A stretch of DNA of 64,000 nt from RUG13409 sp045546135 (GCA_045546135.1 JAZQCD010000009.1:1-64000); one strand, 5' to 3'; shown: positions 8,522 to 16,564, counted from the first letter of the stretch. Numbers and translations: made by a program. The notes: generated from the sequence alone by a model not told the origin.

Positions 8522-9064
8522 ATGATCTACACCTATAAAGAGTGCATTGAAAAATGGTCATCAAACTATCAGATAAAAAAACAGATCGTGGAGGGGAGTC
8601 TATTTCAAATTGAGAAAGGGATATACTCTGATACACCGTATGTATCTACCCTTGCAGTTATTTCTGCGAAGTATCCGAAAGCGATCTTCACTATGAACAG
8701 TGCATTTTATTATCATGGCTTGACTGACGTGATTCCGAATGAATATCATATTGCCACAGATAAACACTCTATTTATTATAGTGATAAGCGTATTCGCCAA
8801 TACTATATCCCATCCGATATTTTGAGTATCGGAGTTACATTGATGTCGCGAAGAGATGCTACTATTAAAATCTATGACAGAGAAAGAATGCTGATCGAAC
8901 TCCTCCGATATAAAAATAAGCTACCCTTTGACTATTATAAAGAGATTCTTGGAAACTACAGAAACCTGATCTATGAGTTGGATATCGAACGCATACAGGA
9001 ATATGCGGCAACTTTCCCCAAACCCAAGATGATCAGTGAAGCGCTGGATGCGGAGGTGTTCTGA
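8522..9064 (+). CDS. abiEi: AbiEi-type antitoxin / transcriptional regulator
   Basis: This 180-residue protein has the AbiEi layout: an N-terminal winged-helix part ('QIVEGSLFQIEKGIYSD', 'LAVISAKYPKAIFTMNSAFYYHGL') and a C-terminal antitoxin domain ('TIKIYDRERMLIELLRYKNKLP', 'YKEILGNYR'). In AbiE systems it represses the operon and counters the AbiEii nucleotidyltransferase (type IV mode). CAGGAG precedes the ATG. The stop overlaps the next start as TGATG, so the two genes are translationally coupled. Confidence 0.85.
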   Translation: MIYTYKECIEKWSSNYQIKKQIVEGSLFQIEKGIYSDTPYVSTLAVISAKYPKAIFTMNSAFYYHGLTDVIPNEYHIATDKHSIYYSDKRIRQYYIPSDILSIGVTLMSRRDATIKIYDRERMLIELLRYKNKLPFDYYKEILGNYRNLIYELDIERIQEYAATFPKPKMISEALDAEVF

Positions 9065-9864
9065 TGGCAACGATCAAGGAAATGATCCTGCAGGCAAATG
9101 CCGATGGATATATGGATGAAAATGCAGAGGCTAAAGTATGTCAGGACATTGTTTTCAAGGCATTATCCGAAAGCTCCCTCAGCCGAAATGCCACAATCAA
9201 AGGTGGTGTTGTGATGCGCAGCATCTCCCATGATGCGCGTAGGGCGACGCTGGACATGGACATTGACTTTATACGCTATTCGCTAAGTGATGAATCGATC
9301 AGGCTGTTCATACAGAAGCTCGATTGCCTTGAAGATATCCATATCCGGCAGACCGGTGTGATTACTGAACTTAAGCAGCAGGATTATCATGGCAAGCGCG
9401 TTTTTGTGGAAATAACCGACAATACCGGAGATTCCATTGAAAGCAAGATCGACCTGGGAGTACATAAGAATCTTTCCATTGAACAGGAAGAATACTGCTT
9501 TGACATCGCGTGTTTCGATGACGGCGCGAATCTGCTGATCAATTCTAAAGAGCAGATGTTCACGGAAAAGCTCAGATCACTTTTAAAGTTCGGTCCGAAC
9601 TCTACCAGATTCAAAGATATTTTTGATATGTGTTATCTGTCGGATTTGGTGAACCGGGACAAGTTGATGACATGTTTGGATGCTTTCATTTTCAGTAATC
9701 CTGGAATGAGAGAAGACAGTATGCAGGATGTTTGCCGTAGGGTAAGAAATACATTTGCCTACGACCGATATGTATCCCGTCTTTCAAGCTCTAAAAAGAA
9801 CTGGCTTGGCATGGAGATATCTTCTGCTTTAGAGATGCTTACTTCCTTTCTGGAAACATTGTAA
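9064..9864 (+). CDS. abiEii: AbiEii-type nucleotidyltransferase toxin
   Basis: The protein has 266 residues. It carries the DUF1814 nucleotidyltransferase motifs: 'KGGVVMRS', then 'ATLDMDIDF' with the paired Asp residues, 'ESKIDLGVH', and the signature 'EKLRSLLKFGPNSTRFKDIFDM' region (Lys, Arg and Asp conserved). All look intact. AbiEii toxins modify tRNA or otherwise use nucleotides and stop growth, which can abort phage infection. It overlaps its antitoxin by one base. Its 3' end is followed by copy 3 of the structured repeat. Confidence 0.88.
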   Translation: MATIKEMILQANADGYMDENAEAKVCQDIVFKALSESSLSRNATIKGGVVMRSISHDARRATLDMDIDFIRYSLSDESIRLFIQKLDCLEDIHIRQTGVITELKQQDYHGKRVFVEITDNTGDSIESKIDLGVHKNLSIEQEEYCFDIACFDDGANLLINSKEQMFTEKLRSLLKFGPNSTRFKDIFDMCYLSDLVNRDKLMTCLDAFIFSNPGMREDSMQDVCRRVRNTFAYDRYVSRLSSSKKNWLGMEISSALEMLTSFLETL

Positions 9865-9880
9865 AAAGAGGACTAGAGTT

Positions 9881-9969
9881 GAGAATCTGCAGCATTAATA
9901 CAGATCAAGCCGGCGGCCGCCCGGCAAACTGCGGCCATGATAATAGATTTTTTTCAAACCTCCTTTCCA
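9881..9969 (+). repeat. Interspersed structured repeat, copy 3
   Basis: The core (9902-9934) is identical to those at 2517 and 4396. The upstream arm is slightly shorter (ATCT with AGAT), CTGCAG/CTGCGG is kept, and the T-run plus CAAACCTCCTT tail matches copy 1. It follows the AbiEii stop by about 17 bases. Confidence 0.75.
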
Positions 9970-10003
9970 TAGAGACAATAGAACGAAAGAGTTTTCAGAA
10001 GAT

Positions 10004-10111
10004 ATGAATAGGCTAGTAGAGAATCCAGCTCAAGTCAAATATGTATTTGACCAGGATGATTTGCCGATGGTTGCAGAGGATGTTGATATTGGTAATTTCG
10101 GCGATGAATGA
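10004..10111 (+). pseudogene. Short gene remnant
   Basis: An open stretch of 35 codons from an ATG (MNRLVENPAQV to NFGDE) looks like coding sequence: it is acidic and ends in a stop. It is open upstream only to the repeat and has no ribosome binding site. Probably the 3' end of a lost gene; family not recognised. Confidence 0.35.
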
Positions 10112-10153
10112 TGTTTACTGTATGGAAATATAGCAGTTACAATATGCAGTAGA

Positions 10154-10621
10154 TTGGTGGTACTTAAGGTGATGGATGCGTATTATAATGATGAGCACCT
10201 CAATCCGAAAGAATGGTGTTGTGTAATCTATACGCTAAAGAATGTAGGAAAGACTGATATCAATAGCCTTGATATTATCTGCACTTTTATGAAAGACACA
10301 TGCGTTTTTCCAGCAGATAGAGCTACTTGGTATGCAGATAATCATCTTTTGAATTATTCTGAATGCTATGATAGAAAAATCAGGGTGGGCAGTTCGATTA
10401 CATTGAAATTCTGCTATCATAAAGATGCCATAATTGCAGGGCCGATTTCTGCTATATTCCATATTGGCATAGTCGATGATAATGGCAGGCATTGGGTGCA
10501 GCCCCTGTTTGCTCCGGAAAACAAGACATATGAGAGTCGGGCGATTACTGTTAAAGACTATGCAGATGAAAAGGATGTGTGGATCGCGGAGCAGTGTTTT
10601 GCAAATCCTGCGCTGCGGTAG
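10154..10621 (+). CDS. Hypothetical protein, probably beta-sandwich
   Basis: The frame is open from a TTG at 10154. An ATG at 10172 is the alternative start, and neither has a good ribosome binding site (AAGG sits only two bases before the ATG). The product of 149-155 residues is predicted mostly beta, with Trp and Tyr regularly placed ('VIYTLKNVGKTDI', 'GSSITLKFCYHK'), like an Ig-type or DUF4352-like domain, but without a signal peptide. It lies 55 bases ahead of an AlbA_2 gene and may be co-transcribed. Confidence 0.55.
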   Translation: MVVLKVMDAYYNDEHLNPKEWCCVIYTLKNVGKTDINSLDIICTFMKDTCVFPADRATWYADNHLLNYSECYDRKIRVGSSITLKFCYHKDAIIAGPISAIFHIGIVDDNGRHWVQPLFAPENKTYESRAITVKDYADEKDVWIAEQCFANPALR

Positions 10622-10676
10622 GAATAAAACATATAGTTTAAGTGACGATGCTTTCATTTTGTGAGGGTGAAAAGCT

Positions 10677-12233
10677 ATGAAACACGACGACATAAAACAA
10701 ATGGCGCACGATATTCTGGAACGCCGCGCTATTGAAAGCGATTGTATTGAGTATAAGAAGTCTGCAGCAATACAGGACAGCATCCTAAAGACTGCCTGTG
10801 CTTTTGCAAACAATTACATGAACAGAGAGATCGGGTTGCTCTTCATTGGCGTGGAAGAAGTCGATGATAAGGCAACCGGCGAAAAGGCTGTTCCGCTACG
10901 TCCTATTACAGGCATAGAAGAGTCAAAGATAGAGACTACTGAGAATTCCCTGAAGTCGCTGCTTTCTCATATTCATCCGAAGCCGGATTATAAGCTTATT
11001 CAGGATGATATCGACGATAAAAATTATATCATTCTTGCTGTCGAGCCGGGCAGTGACGGCCCTTATGAAACAGATATCCGCGCTGAAAAAGATAAGAATA
11101 TCAATCTTAAAGCAGGTAGGTATATACGTGTGCGCCGTGATTCCAGAAAGCCCAACAAGCGTGAGGAATTCGTGCTCCTAAAGAAGTTTGCTGATTATCA
11201 TTTTTCATCGGAGCTTAATGAGACCGCGACTTTGGATGATCTAAACTACGAATACATGAAGGAGTATCTGGTACGCACGAACGCGGCTGAGGATATCCGG
11301 CAGCTCTCAAAGCTTGAAATGGCAAGATCTATGGGCCTTATATCTGAGAGCGAATACGGAGGCATCCGTGCAAAGAATTTTGCTGTTTTGATGTTTGCGG
11401 ACAGACCGGCGGATTTCATTCCATACGCATATGTGGAAGTTATCAGAGAAGCGGTCGGTACCGATAAGATGGAGTCTAAGACCTTTGATGGACCTATATG
11501 GATACAGGCTCAGCAGCTTACCAGGTATTTCAGGGACGAGATCCAGGCATCATACAATGTTCGGGATTCTGTTACGAATGAGACTCATGTGGTATATAAC
11601 TGGCCTGAGATCATGTTTTCAGAGCTAGTTACAAACTGTATCCTTCACAAGGAATATTCCAGACCGGAATATGTGGGTGTTTACTGGTATAGCGACCATT
11701 TGACCTTTATAAACCACAACAGGCCGCTTCCGCCGTTAACTATAAAGGACCTTAACGAGAGGACAGAGTTTGATGACCGCAAGTATCTGAACGCAGAGCT
11801 CAAGGAAATGTTCTTCGCTTTGAAGCTTATCCAATCTTACGGATCCGGAATCCGCCGCGCAAAAAATGCGATGGCTGATAACGTATCACCGAAGCTTGTA
11901 TTTGAGCCAGGCGAAGAAGATGAGAAAGATTATACGATGGTCACGGCCTACATCAACGAGGAGTTTGCTGCCATCAGAAAAGAAGAGAAAGGTTCTGTAG
12001 GGGTAGAAATAGAGAGTACTGACCCCAAAACTAACCCTAAAACTAACCCCAAAGCTGCGGAGCTTATACTAGATCTGATTCGAAAGGATCCAAGGATAAC
12101 AAAAAAGGAGTTGTCAGAATTAACTGGTCTTTCCGAATCTGGAGTTAGTTATAACATTCGAAAACTCAGAGGTGAAGGAAAACTTGATTATATTGGGAGT
12201 TCAAAGTCTGGCTACTGGAAAGTAAACGATTAG
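10677..12233 (+). CDS. AlbA_2 (Schlafen-type) ATP-binding protein
   Basis: This 518-residue protein is intact. The AlbA_2 domain is at about 15-150 ('ESDCIEYKKSAA', 'CAFANNYMNREIGLLFIGVE'), the GHKL-like part at about 310-400 ('ELVTNCILHKEYSRPEY', 'IQSYGSGIRRAKNAM'), and the winged helix at about 460-518. The linker before the winged helix is again a short tandem repeat (NPKTNPKTNPK). GTGAGGGTGAAAAGC precedes the ATG. Its last 41 codons and the following 40 bases are duplicated at 8112-8276. A transcriptional or nucleic-acid-sensing role is inferred from the domains only. Confidence 0.82.
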   Translation: MKHDDIKQMAHDILERRAIESDCIEYKKSAAIQDSILKTACAFANNYMNREIGLLFIGVEEVDDKATGEKAVPLRPITGIEESKIETTENSLKSLLSHIHPKPDYKLIQDDIDDKNYIILAVEPGSDGPYETDIRAEKDKNINLKAGRYIRVRRDSRKPNKREEFVLLKKFADYHFSSELNETATLDDLNYEYMKEYLVRTNAAEDIRQLSKLEMARSMGLISESEYGGIRAKNFAVLMFADRPADFIPYAYVEVIREAVGTDKMESKTFDGPIWIQAQQLTRYFRDEIQASYNVRDSVTNETHVVYNWPEIMFSELVTNCILHKEYSRPEYVGVYWYSDHLTFINHNRPLPPLTIKDLNERTEFDDRKYLNAELKEMFFALKLIQSYGSGIRRAKNAMADNVSPKLVFEPGEEDEKDYTMVTAYINEEFAAIRKEEKGSVGVEIESTDPKTNPKTNPKAAELILDLIRKDPRITKKELSELTGLSESGVSYNIRKLRGEGKLDYIGSSKSGYWKVND

Positions 12234-12255
12234 TCTTTTGTTAAGGAGCGCATTT

Positions 12256-12286
12256 GAGGTTTGCCCTAAAATGTAGGGCAAACCTC
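12256..12286 (+). terminator. 12-bp hairpin after the AlbA_2 gene
   Basis: GAGGTTTGCCCT pairs exactly with AGGGCAAACCTC around AAAATGT. No T-run follows. The copy at 8253-8276 ends within this loop, so the duplication break lies at the tip of the hairpin. Confidence 0.5.
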
Positions 12287-12371
12287 ATTATGTAAAGCCT
12301 AAATGTGACCTGCTGTATATTCTTGCATTCCAAGTTACGTACTTTCGGTCATGTCGTACCAAGCAACGAAC

Positions 12372-12494
12372 ATAGATATGAAAGCTCTTCTGTCCCTTGC
12401 AGAAGAACTAACACCTGACGCTACTGCAGCCATTGAAAGCTATGAACCCGAAGCCAGCGTGCAATGGCTTAGAGATAACGGGTTTATCAGCTAG
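12372..12494 (+). pseudogene. C-terminal fragment of a sugar-phosphate isomerase gene
   Basis: About 41 codons (IDMKALLSLAEELTPDAT onward, ending DNGFIS) match the end of the broken isomerase at about 7999-8109, with changes mostly at third positions. There is no start or active-site part. It lies just downstream of the AlbA_2 gene whose tail is in turn fused to the other isomerase copy. Confidence 0.8.
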
Positions 12495-12579
12495 AGTTGT
12501 AGGGACGAAGGTATTGAGAGTAATAAATCGGATCCTAAAAATAGAAATGATCGGAGAATTATGTTGAGTCAAATATGAG

Positions 12580-12702
12580 TACGAAAAACTCAGTAAAACA
12601 TAATAATAGCGATAAAAACGCATATATTGTATATGGCATCATATACAAACATACAAGATATAGTGCGTGGTATAATGTCATAACCGAATGGGAATGATAA
12701 CA
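12580..12702 (+). repeat. Direct repeat of about 123 bases, copy A
   Basis: The sequence from TACGAAAAACTCAG to GGGAATGATAACA is closely matched at 14207-14329. Inside it TGTATATG pairs with CATATACA. It ends with the guaA-like scar at 12686. The two copies bracket the HipBA-like pair. Confidence 0.8.
12686..12697 (+). other. guaA 3'-end-like scar (GAATGGGAATGA)
   Basis: In frame it reads T-E-W-E-stop, as at the end of GMP synthetase. It is the right end of repeat copy A. Confidence 0.55.
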
Positions 12703-12704
12703 TC

Positions 12705-12745
12705 AAACCCGCTATCCCAGTAATCGCAAGGATCAGCGGGTTTTT
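12705..12745 (+). terminator. Terminator behind the scar
   Basis: AAACCCGC pairs with GCGGGTTT, followed by TT. A near copy of the same hairpin follows the scar at 15960, suggesting that scar and terminator travel together. Confidence 0.6.
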
Positions 12746-12798
12746 GCTTATAGCGCTTTTTTTTTCTCTATTCCCACTTAATATATAAAAGCATATTA

Positions 12799-12827
12799 TT
12801 GACTGTAGGTCGGTATGCCGATATAAT
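12799..12827 (+). promoter_or_regulatory. Promoter and putative operator of the HipBA-like pair
   Basis: TTGACT and TATAAT are separated by 17 bases. The spacer holds CGGTATGCCG, a short palindrome between the two boxes, a natural place for the HTH antitoxin to bind. This promoter also excludes the ATG at 12799 as the translation start. Confidence 0.8.
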
Positions 12828-12852
12828 AAATGCTGAAATGGAGGTGATAGTA

Positions 12853-13302
12853 ATGGATCTTCAGACACTGCTGGACCAGCGTCACATAAGTAAATATCAT
12901 TTATCGAAAATAAGCGGGGTACCGAAAACCACGATAATGGATATTTGTGCGGGAAGAAGTGATATCGAACGCTGCTCTGCAAAAACGGTACAGCAGCTTG
13001 CAAATGCTCTGGGTTGTACTATGGAGAGCATAATGGAACTTTCGTCACCATATGACAGTGCAACCGGTTTACCAAAAGATTTGTCTTACCTTGAAAAAGG
13101 CCTTCCTCCGTTTTTAAAGGAATCTATCACTGCAATGAAAAAAGCATGGGTAAAACTCGACAGGGGCGAGAGATATCTAAGATGGGATTGTGATTATTGT
13201 AATCTGCAGACGGACATCAATAATGCAGAGGTCAATCAGGTCATCAGCAGTGAACAGGCGTGGTATTTAAGGGAGAAGTATCTAAGATTGGAAAGGGGAT
13301 AG
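12853..13302 (+). CDS. XRE-family HTH antitoxin, HipB-like
   Basis: The ATG at 12853 follows GGAGGTGAT and lies downstream of the promoter. The 149-residue product begins with a helix-turn-helix ('ISKYHLSKISGVPKTTIMDI', then 'KTVQQLANALGCTMESIM') and has a C-terminal extension of about 80 residues with Trp and Arg. It probably represses the pair and neutralises the kinase encoded 4 bases downstream. The pair sits between two copies of a 123-base repeat. Confidence 0.82.
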   Translation: MDLQTLLDQRHISKYHLSKISGVPKTTIMDICAGRSDIERCSAKTVQQLANALGCTMESIMELSSPYDSATGLPKDLSYLEKGLPPFLKESITAMKKAWVKLDRGERYLRWDCDYCNLQTDINNAEVNQVISSEQAWYLREKYLRLERG

Positions 13303-13306
13303 AGAT

Positions 13307-14194
13307 ATGGATATTATTGATTTTACGGAGCTTAAAAAGAAAAACAAAGCTTATGCAGGAGCAAACGGAAACAAGATTTCTGTTATATACGAGGGGGAAC
13401 AGTATATGCTTAAGTTTCCTGCACAGGCTAAACTGAACAAGGATATGAGTTACAGCAACAGCTGCTTTTCTGAATACTTAGGCTGCAAGATATATGAGAG
13501 TATCGGTATCCCTGTACAAAAGACATTGCTTGGTACGTATACGGTCAAAGGAAAGAAAAAGATAGTTGTTGCATGCAGGGATTTTACTTCACCGGGGGTC
13601 GTCCTTCAGGATTTTGCTTCTCTTAAGAATCAAATGATAGATTCTGAGAGAAACGGATACGGGACGGAACTTTCAGACATACTGTACACTTTTGAAGAGC
13701 AGACTGCTATGGACGAAAAGATAATTTCAGATCGTTTTTGGGATATGTTCATAGTCGACGCTTTTATAGGGAACTGGGATCGCCACAATGGAAACTGGGG
13801 CTTCTTGTATAACACAGAAACGGATGAAATGGATCTTGCGCCGGTGTTTGATTGCGGAAGCAGCCTTTATCCTCAAGCAGATGCGGAGATAATGAAAGCT
13901 GTGCTCAGTGATGAGGATGAGCTTAATTACAGAGTATTCAGTATACCCACTTCGGCAATAAACCTAAAAGGAAAAAAGATCAATTATTTTGATTTTATAT
14001 CTTCTCTGGAGAATGAAGACTGTAACAGGGCACTAAAGAGGATCGTTCCGAGAATTGATATGAAAACGATCGCTGATATCATTGAATCAAATCCTCTCCT
14101 CAGTGATCTTCAGAAACGGTTTTACCTCACCATGCTTACAGAGCGAAAAACCAGAATTTTAGACTATTCATTTAATAAGTTAGTGACGAAATAA
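13307..14194 (+). CDS. HipA-like Ser/Thr kinase toxin
   Basis: This 295-residue protein has the catalytic core of HipA kinases: the lysine in 'QYMLKFP', the 'FSEYLGCKIYESIGI' helix, the catalytic loop 'DAFIGNWDRHNGNWG' (Asp, His, Asn) and the metal-binding 'PVFDCGSSL' loop. It lacks the usual N-terminal couple domain of E. coli HipA (about 440 residues), so it belongs with the short CtkA/HipT-type forms. Such kinases phosphorylate targets such as aminoacyl-tRNA synthetases, but the target here is unknown. It is preceded by GGGGATAGAG and coupled to the HTH gene. Confidence 0.85.
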   Translation: MDIIDFTELKKKNKAYAGANGNKISVIYEGEQYMLKFPAQAKLNKDMSYSNSCFSEYLGCKIYESIGIPVQKTLLGTYTVKGKKKIVVACRDFTSPGVVLQDFASLKNQMIDSERNGYGTELSDILYTFEEQTAMDEKIISDRFWDMFIVDAFIGNWDRHNGNWGFLYNTETDEMDLAPVFDCGSSLYPQADAEIMKAVLSDEDELNYRVFSIPTSAINLKGKKINYFDFISSLENEDCNRALKRIVPRIDMKTIADIIESNPLLSDLQKRFYLTMLTERKTRILDYSFNKLVTK

Positions 14195-14206
14195 ATAATA
14201 TATCCT

Positions 14207-14329
14207 TACGAAAAACTCAGTGAAACATAATAATAGTGATAAAAACGCATATATTGTATATTGCATCATATATAAGAGCACAGGATATAACACAGTGTAT
14301 AGTGTCATAACCGAATGGGAATGATAACA
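14207..14329 (+). repeat. Direct repeat of about 123 bases, copy B
   Basis: Second copy of the repeat at 12580-12702, with scattered base changes concentrated in the hairpin part. It starts about 12 bases after the kinase stop and ends with a guaA-like scar. Confidence 0.8.
14313..14324 (+). other. guaA 3'-end-like scar (GAATGGGAATGA)
   Basis: Identical in 12 bases to the scar at 12686, and reads T-E-W-E-stop in frame. Confidence 0.55.
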
Positions 14330-14337
14330 ACTGAATC

Positions 14338-14386
14338 AAAAGAGCCCGGAAGCCCTTACAAACAAAGAGTATCCGAGCTCTTTTTT
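14338..14386 (+). terminator. Rho-independent terminator
   Basis: AAAAGAGCCCGGA pairs with TCCGAGCTCTTTT (one mismatch), followed by a T-run. Confidence 0.7.
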
Positions 14387-14555
14387 GTAAACTGTTTGAT
14401 GTACAGAGTAATAAATTAAATTTAGAATAAACGGTATTTATTTCAGGAAACAACTCTGAAGAAGTGGAACCATATCCTTGATTATTTGAATTTACGGTAG
14501 TATAATTGGTCTGCAACTTTGAAGAAACGGAACAATGCTTGAAGGGAGTTTATAA

Positions 14556-15893
14556 ATGTTCAAAAGAAAAGCATTCGAAAAATTAAAATACTGGAAAGAA
14601 AAAAAGGCCCCAAAGTATTCGGTGCTTTTAGAGGGCGCACGGCGTGTAGGAAAAACAACGATCGCCGAGGAATTTGCAAAACAAGAATATAGATCATATA
14701 TAAAAGTGGATTTTGCCAACATATCACAGGATGTTCTCGACGTGTTCGATGACATTGCGAACCTGGACATTTTCTTTCTTCGACTGCAAACTGCAACGGG
14801 AGTGACGCTATATAAAAGGGAATCTGTTATTATATTTGATGAGATCCAACTTATGCCCAAGGTGCGTCAGGCAATAAAATATTTAGTTGCAGACGGAAGA
14901 TATGACTATATAGAGACTGGTTCATTGATCAGTATAAAAAAGAACGTCAAAGGCATAGTCATTCCCTCTGAGGAAATGAAGATACAGATATATCCGATGG
15001 ACTATGAGGAGTTTATGTGGGCTATTGGAAATGATACTTATAATGTGTTAAGAGATCTGTATAAGCTTGGAAAACCGGTCGGCAATTCACTGAACAGGAA
15101 ATTAATGCGGGATTTCAGGATCTATATGGCCGTGGGCGGAATGCCGCAAGCTGTAAAAGCATACGTTGAGGGCAGAAATTTTGCTGAAATCGATGAAGTA
15201 AAGAGAGAGATCATAAATCTATATAAGGATGATTTCTTCAAAATAGATGATACCGGACTGATTGGTCGAATGTATGATTCGGTTCCGACGCAGCTTGCGA
15301 CAGATAAGAAGAGTTATGTTATTTCGGCAGCTACCGGTAAAAAGAAGATAGATAAAGATTTAGAACGGTTACATGACCTGTTGGATTCAAAAACTGTATT
15401 ACCATGCTATAACGTCCTTAATCCAAGCATAACGTTATCCCAGACAAGGGAAGATAGTTCATTTAAACTTTATTTAGCTGACATCGGTCTTTTTACCACG
15501 ATGATCTTCAAATCATCGGGCAAAACAGATGAAAATATCTATATGAAATTGTTAAGTGATTCACTTCCTGCGGACTTGGGCTATTTATATGAGAATGCTG
15601 TTGCTCAAATTATTGCCGCCTCAGATATAGATCTGTATTATCACACATGGGAGAAAGAGGGCAGTTCTCATTATTATGAGGTCGATTTCCTGCTTGCATC
15701 AAACACAAAGATAGTTCCGGTTGAGGTCAAATCATCCGGGACCGGCAAACATGAATCGATTACGGAATTTCAGAAGAAATATTCAAAGTATGTAGCAAAA
15801 GAAGTTCTGTTATCGCAAAAAGATATAGGTAATATTGAAATGCTGAAACTATATCCAATATATATGTTGCCGTTTGTTATTGAAGGTCTTTAG
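14556..15893 (+). CDS. AAA_14 ATPase with C-terminal DUF4143
   Basis: This 445-residue protein starts with a P-loop ATPase: Walker A 'GARRVGKTT' near residue 27 and Walker B 'SVIIFDEIQ' near 90, followed by a sensor-like 'YIETGSLIS'. The C-terminal DUF4143 part carries 'EVDFLLASN' and 'VPVEVKSSG', resembling a PD-(D/E)XK nuclease core (Asp, then Glu-x-Lys). GAAGGGAG precedes the ATG. Members are widespread as solitary genes of unknown role in gut Bacteroidota and Bacillota and often lie in mobile regions. Here the gene stands alone between the scars at 14313 and 15960. Confidence 0.85.
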   Translation: MFKRKAFEKLKYWKEKKAPKYSVLLEGARRVGKTTIAEEFAKQEYRSYIKVDFANISQDVLDVFDDIANLDIFFLRLQTATGVTLYKRESVIIFDEIQLMPKVRQAIKYLVADGRYDYIETGSLISIKKNVKGIVIPSEEMKIQIYPMDYEEFMWAIGNDTYNVLRDLYKLGKPVGNSLNRKLMRDFRIYMAVGGMPQAVKAYVEGRNFAEIDEVKREIINLYKDDFFKIDDTGLIGRMYDSVPTQLATDKKSYVISAATGKKKIDKDLERLHDLLDSKTVLPCYNVLNPSITLSQTREDSSFKLYLADIGLFTTMIFKSSGKTDENIYMKLLSDSLPADLGYLYENAVAQIIAASDIDLYYHTWEKEGSSHYYEVDFLLASNTKIVPVEVKSSGTGKHESITEFQKKYSKYVAKEVLLSQKDIGNIEMLKLYPIYMLPFVIEGL

Positions 15894-15959
15894 TTGGATG
15901 AGTGAAACATGAATTTATGTTTCGGAGGGCATATGTTAAGTCGCGAAGTAGCTACAATA

Positions 15960-15971
15960 GAATGGGAGTGA
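15960..15971 (+). other. guaA 3'-end-like scar (GAATGGGAGTGA)
   Basis: The preceding codons read A-T-I, so the frame is A-T-I-E-W-E-stop, the usual end of GMP synthetase. A tiny frame with its own GGAGGG and ATG (15933) reads through it: MLSREVATIEWE. Confidence 0.6.
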
Positions 15972-16025
15972 TAACATCAAACCCGCTATCCCAGTAATTT
16001 CAAGGCTCGGCGGTTTTTTTATTCG

Positions 16026-16050
16026 GCGGAAAGTGATTTCCGCTTTTTTT
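16026..16050 (+). terminator. Rho-independent terminator
   Basis: GCGGAAA pairs with TTTCCGC around GTGA and is followed by seven T residues. Confidence 0.8.
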
Positions 16051-16051
16051 G

Positions 16052-16078
16052 TTTTTCAACTACAGATTGAATGACTGA
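16052..16078 (+). repeat. 27-base interspersed repeat, copy 1
   Basis: TTTTTCAACTACAGATTGAA followed by TGACTGA. It is identical at 16611-16637 and nearly so at 20543-20566. Each copy sits at the T-run of a terminator hairpin. Copies 1 and 2 bracket the small gene at 16150. Confidence 0.75.
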
Positions 16079-16149
16079 GAAAAGTTCTTTCTTTAGAATA
16101 TTAACAAAGTGTACGGGACGAGATGAAGTGAATAAAAGTGTAAGAGCAT

Positions 16150-16371
16150 ATGGAACATAGTAAAGAACAATTAGAGATAATGAACTACGACGATGTTTCG
16201 TATGATGGTATTTTATCTCCAGGCTATACTGATGAAAGCGGAAATCCAGCTCCTATGGTAAAAATATCAAAGCGGATCAACGGCACTTATTATGTAATTG
16301 AGGCGGTAAACTCTTCAAAAAAGAGAAAAAATTATATCGTAACCGCATATATTACAAAAATAAAAGAGTAG
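16150..16371 (+). CDS. Small protein, possible fragment of a phage-type PBECR nuclease domain
   Basis: The 73-residue product has a C-terminal half ('VKISKRINGTYYVIEAVN', then 'NYIVTAYI') that resembles the end of barnase/EndoU/RelE-like nuclease domains found at the tail of phage head-morphogenesis proteins. The N-terminal part is not recognised and the ribosome binding site is weak. It could be a small independent protein or a remnant. It lies between two identical 27-base repeats. Confidence 0.4.
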   Translation: MEHSKEQLEIMNYDDVSYDGILSPGYTDESGNPAPMVKISKRINGTYYVIEAVNSSKKRKNYIVTAYITKIKE

Positions 16372-16545
16372 TGATCTGATCCCTGATAAATGCATCATGC
16401 CTTCAGGATACGTCCAAACCGTAATCAGATACGCTCCCCTCACGGTTAGATTATCATATTAGGTAAGGTAATTCAATAATGAAACAAAGCGAAAAAAAGA
16501 AATGATGATTTGAGCTGGTCATTAAGACCTGGGTCCAACCTGATC

Positions 16546-16564
16546 GGCGGGGAGATTCCCCGCC
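16546..16564 (+). other. Perfect 8-bp hairpin in a gene-free gap
   Basis: GGCGGGGA pairs with TCCCCGCC around GAT. The 348-base gap 16372-16719 holds this hairpin, repeat copy 2 after a GCAG/CTGC hairpin, and a further small palindrome (TGCAGTA/TACTGCA, 16670-16686) upstream of the next gene. No gene is seen in it. Confidence 0.5.

Noticed and set aside
9872..9940. Minus-strand mini-gene inside repeat copy 3 (AAGGAGG then an ATG reading MAAVCRAAAGL)
   Set aside because: Copies 1 and 2 of the repeat do not keep the ATG or the frame, so the conserved feature is the nucleotide structure, not a peptide.
12799..12852. Possible N-terminal extension of the HipB-like protein from the ATG at 12799
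   Set aside because: The segment contains the -35, spacer and -10 of a strong promoter, and GGAGGTGAT points to 12853.
15933..15971. Tiny gene MLSREVATIEWE with its own ribosome binding site
   Set aside because: Only 12 codons; better explained as a guaA-derived scar.
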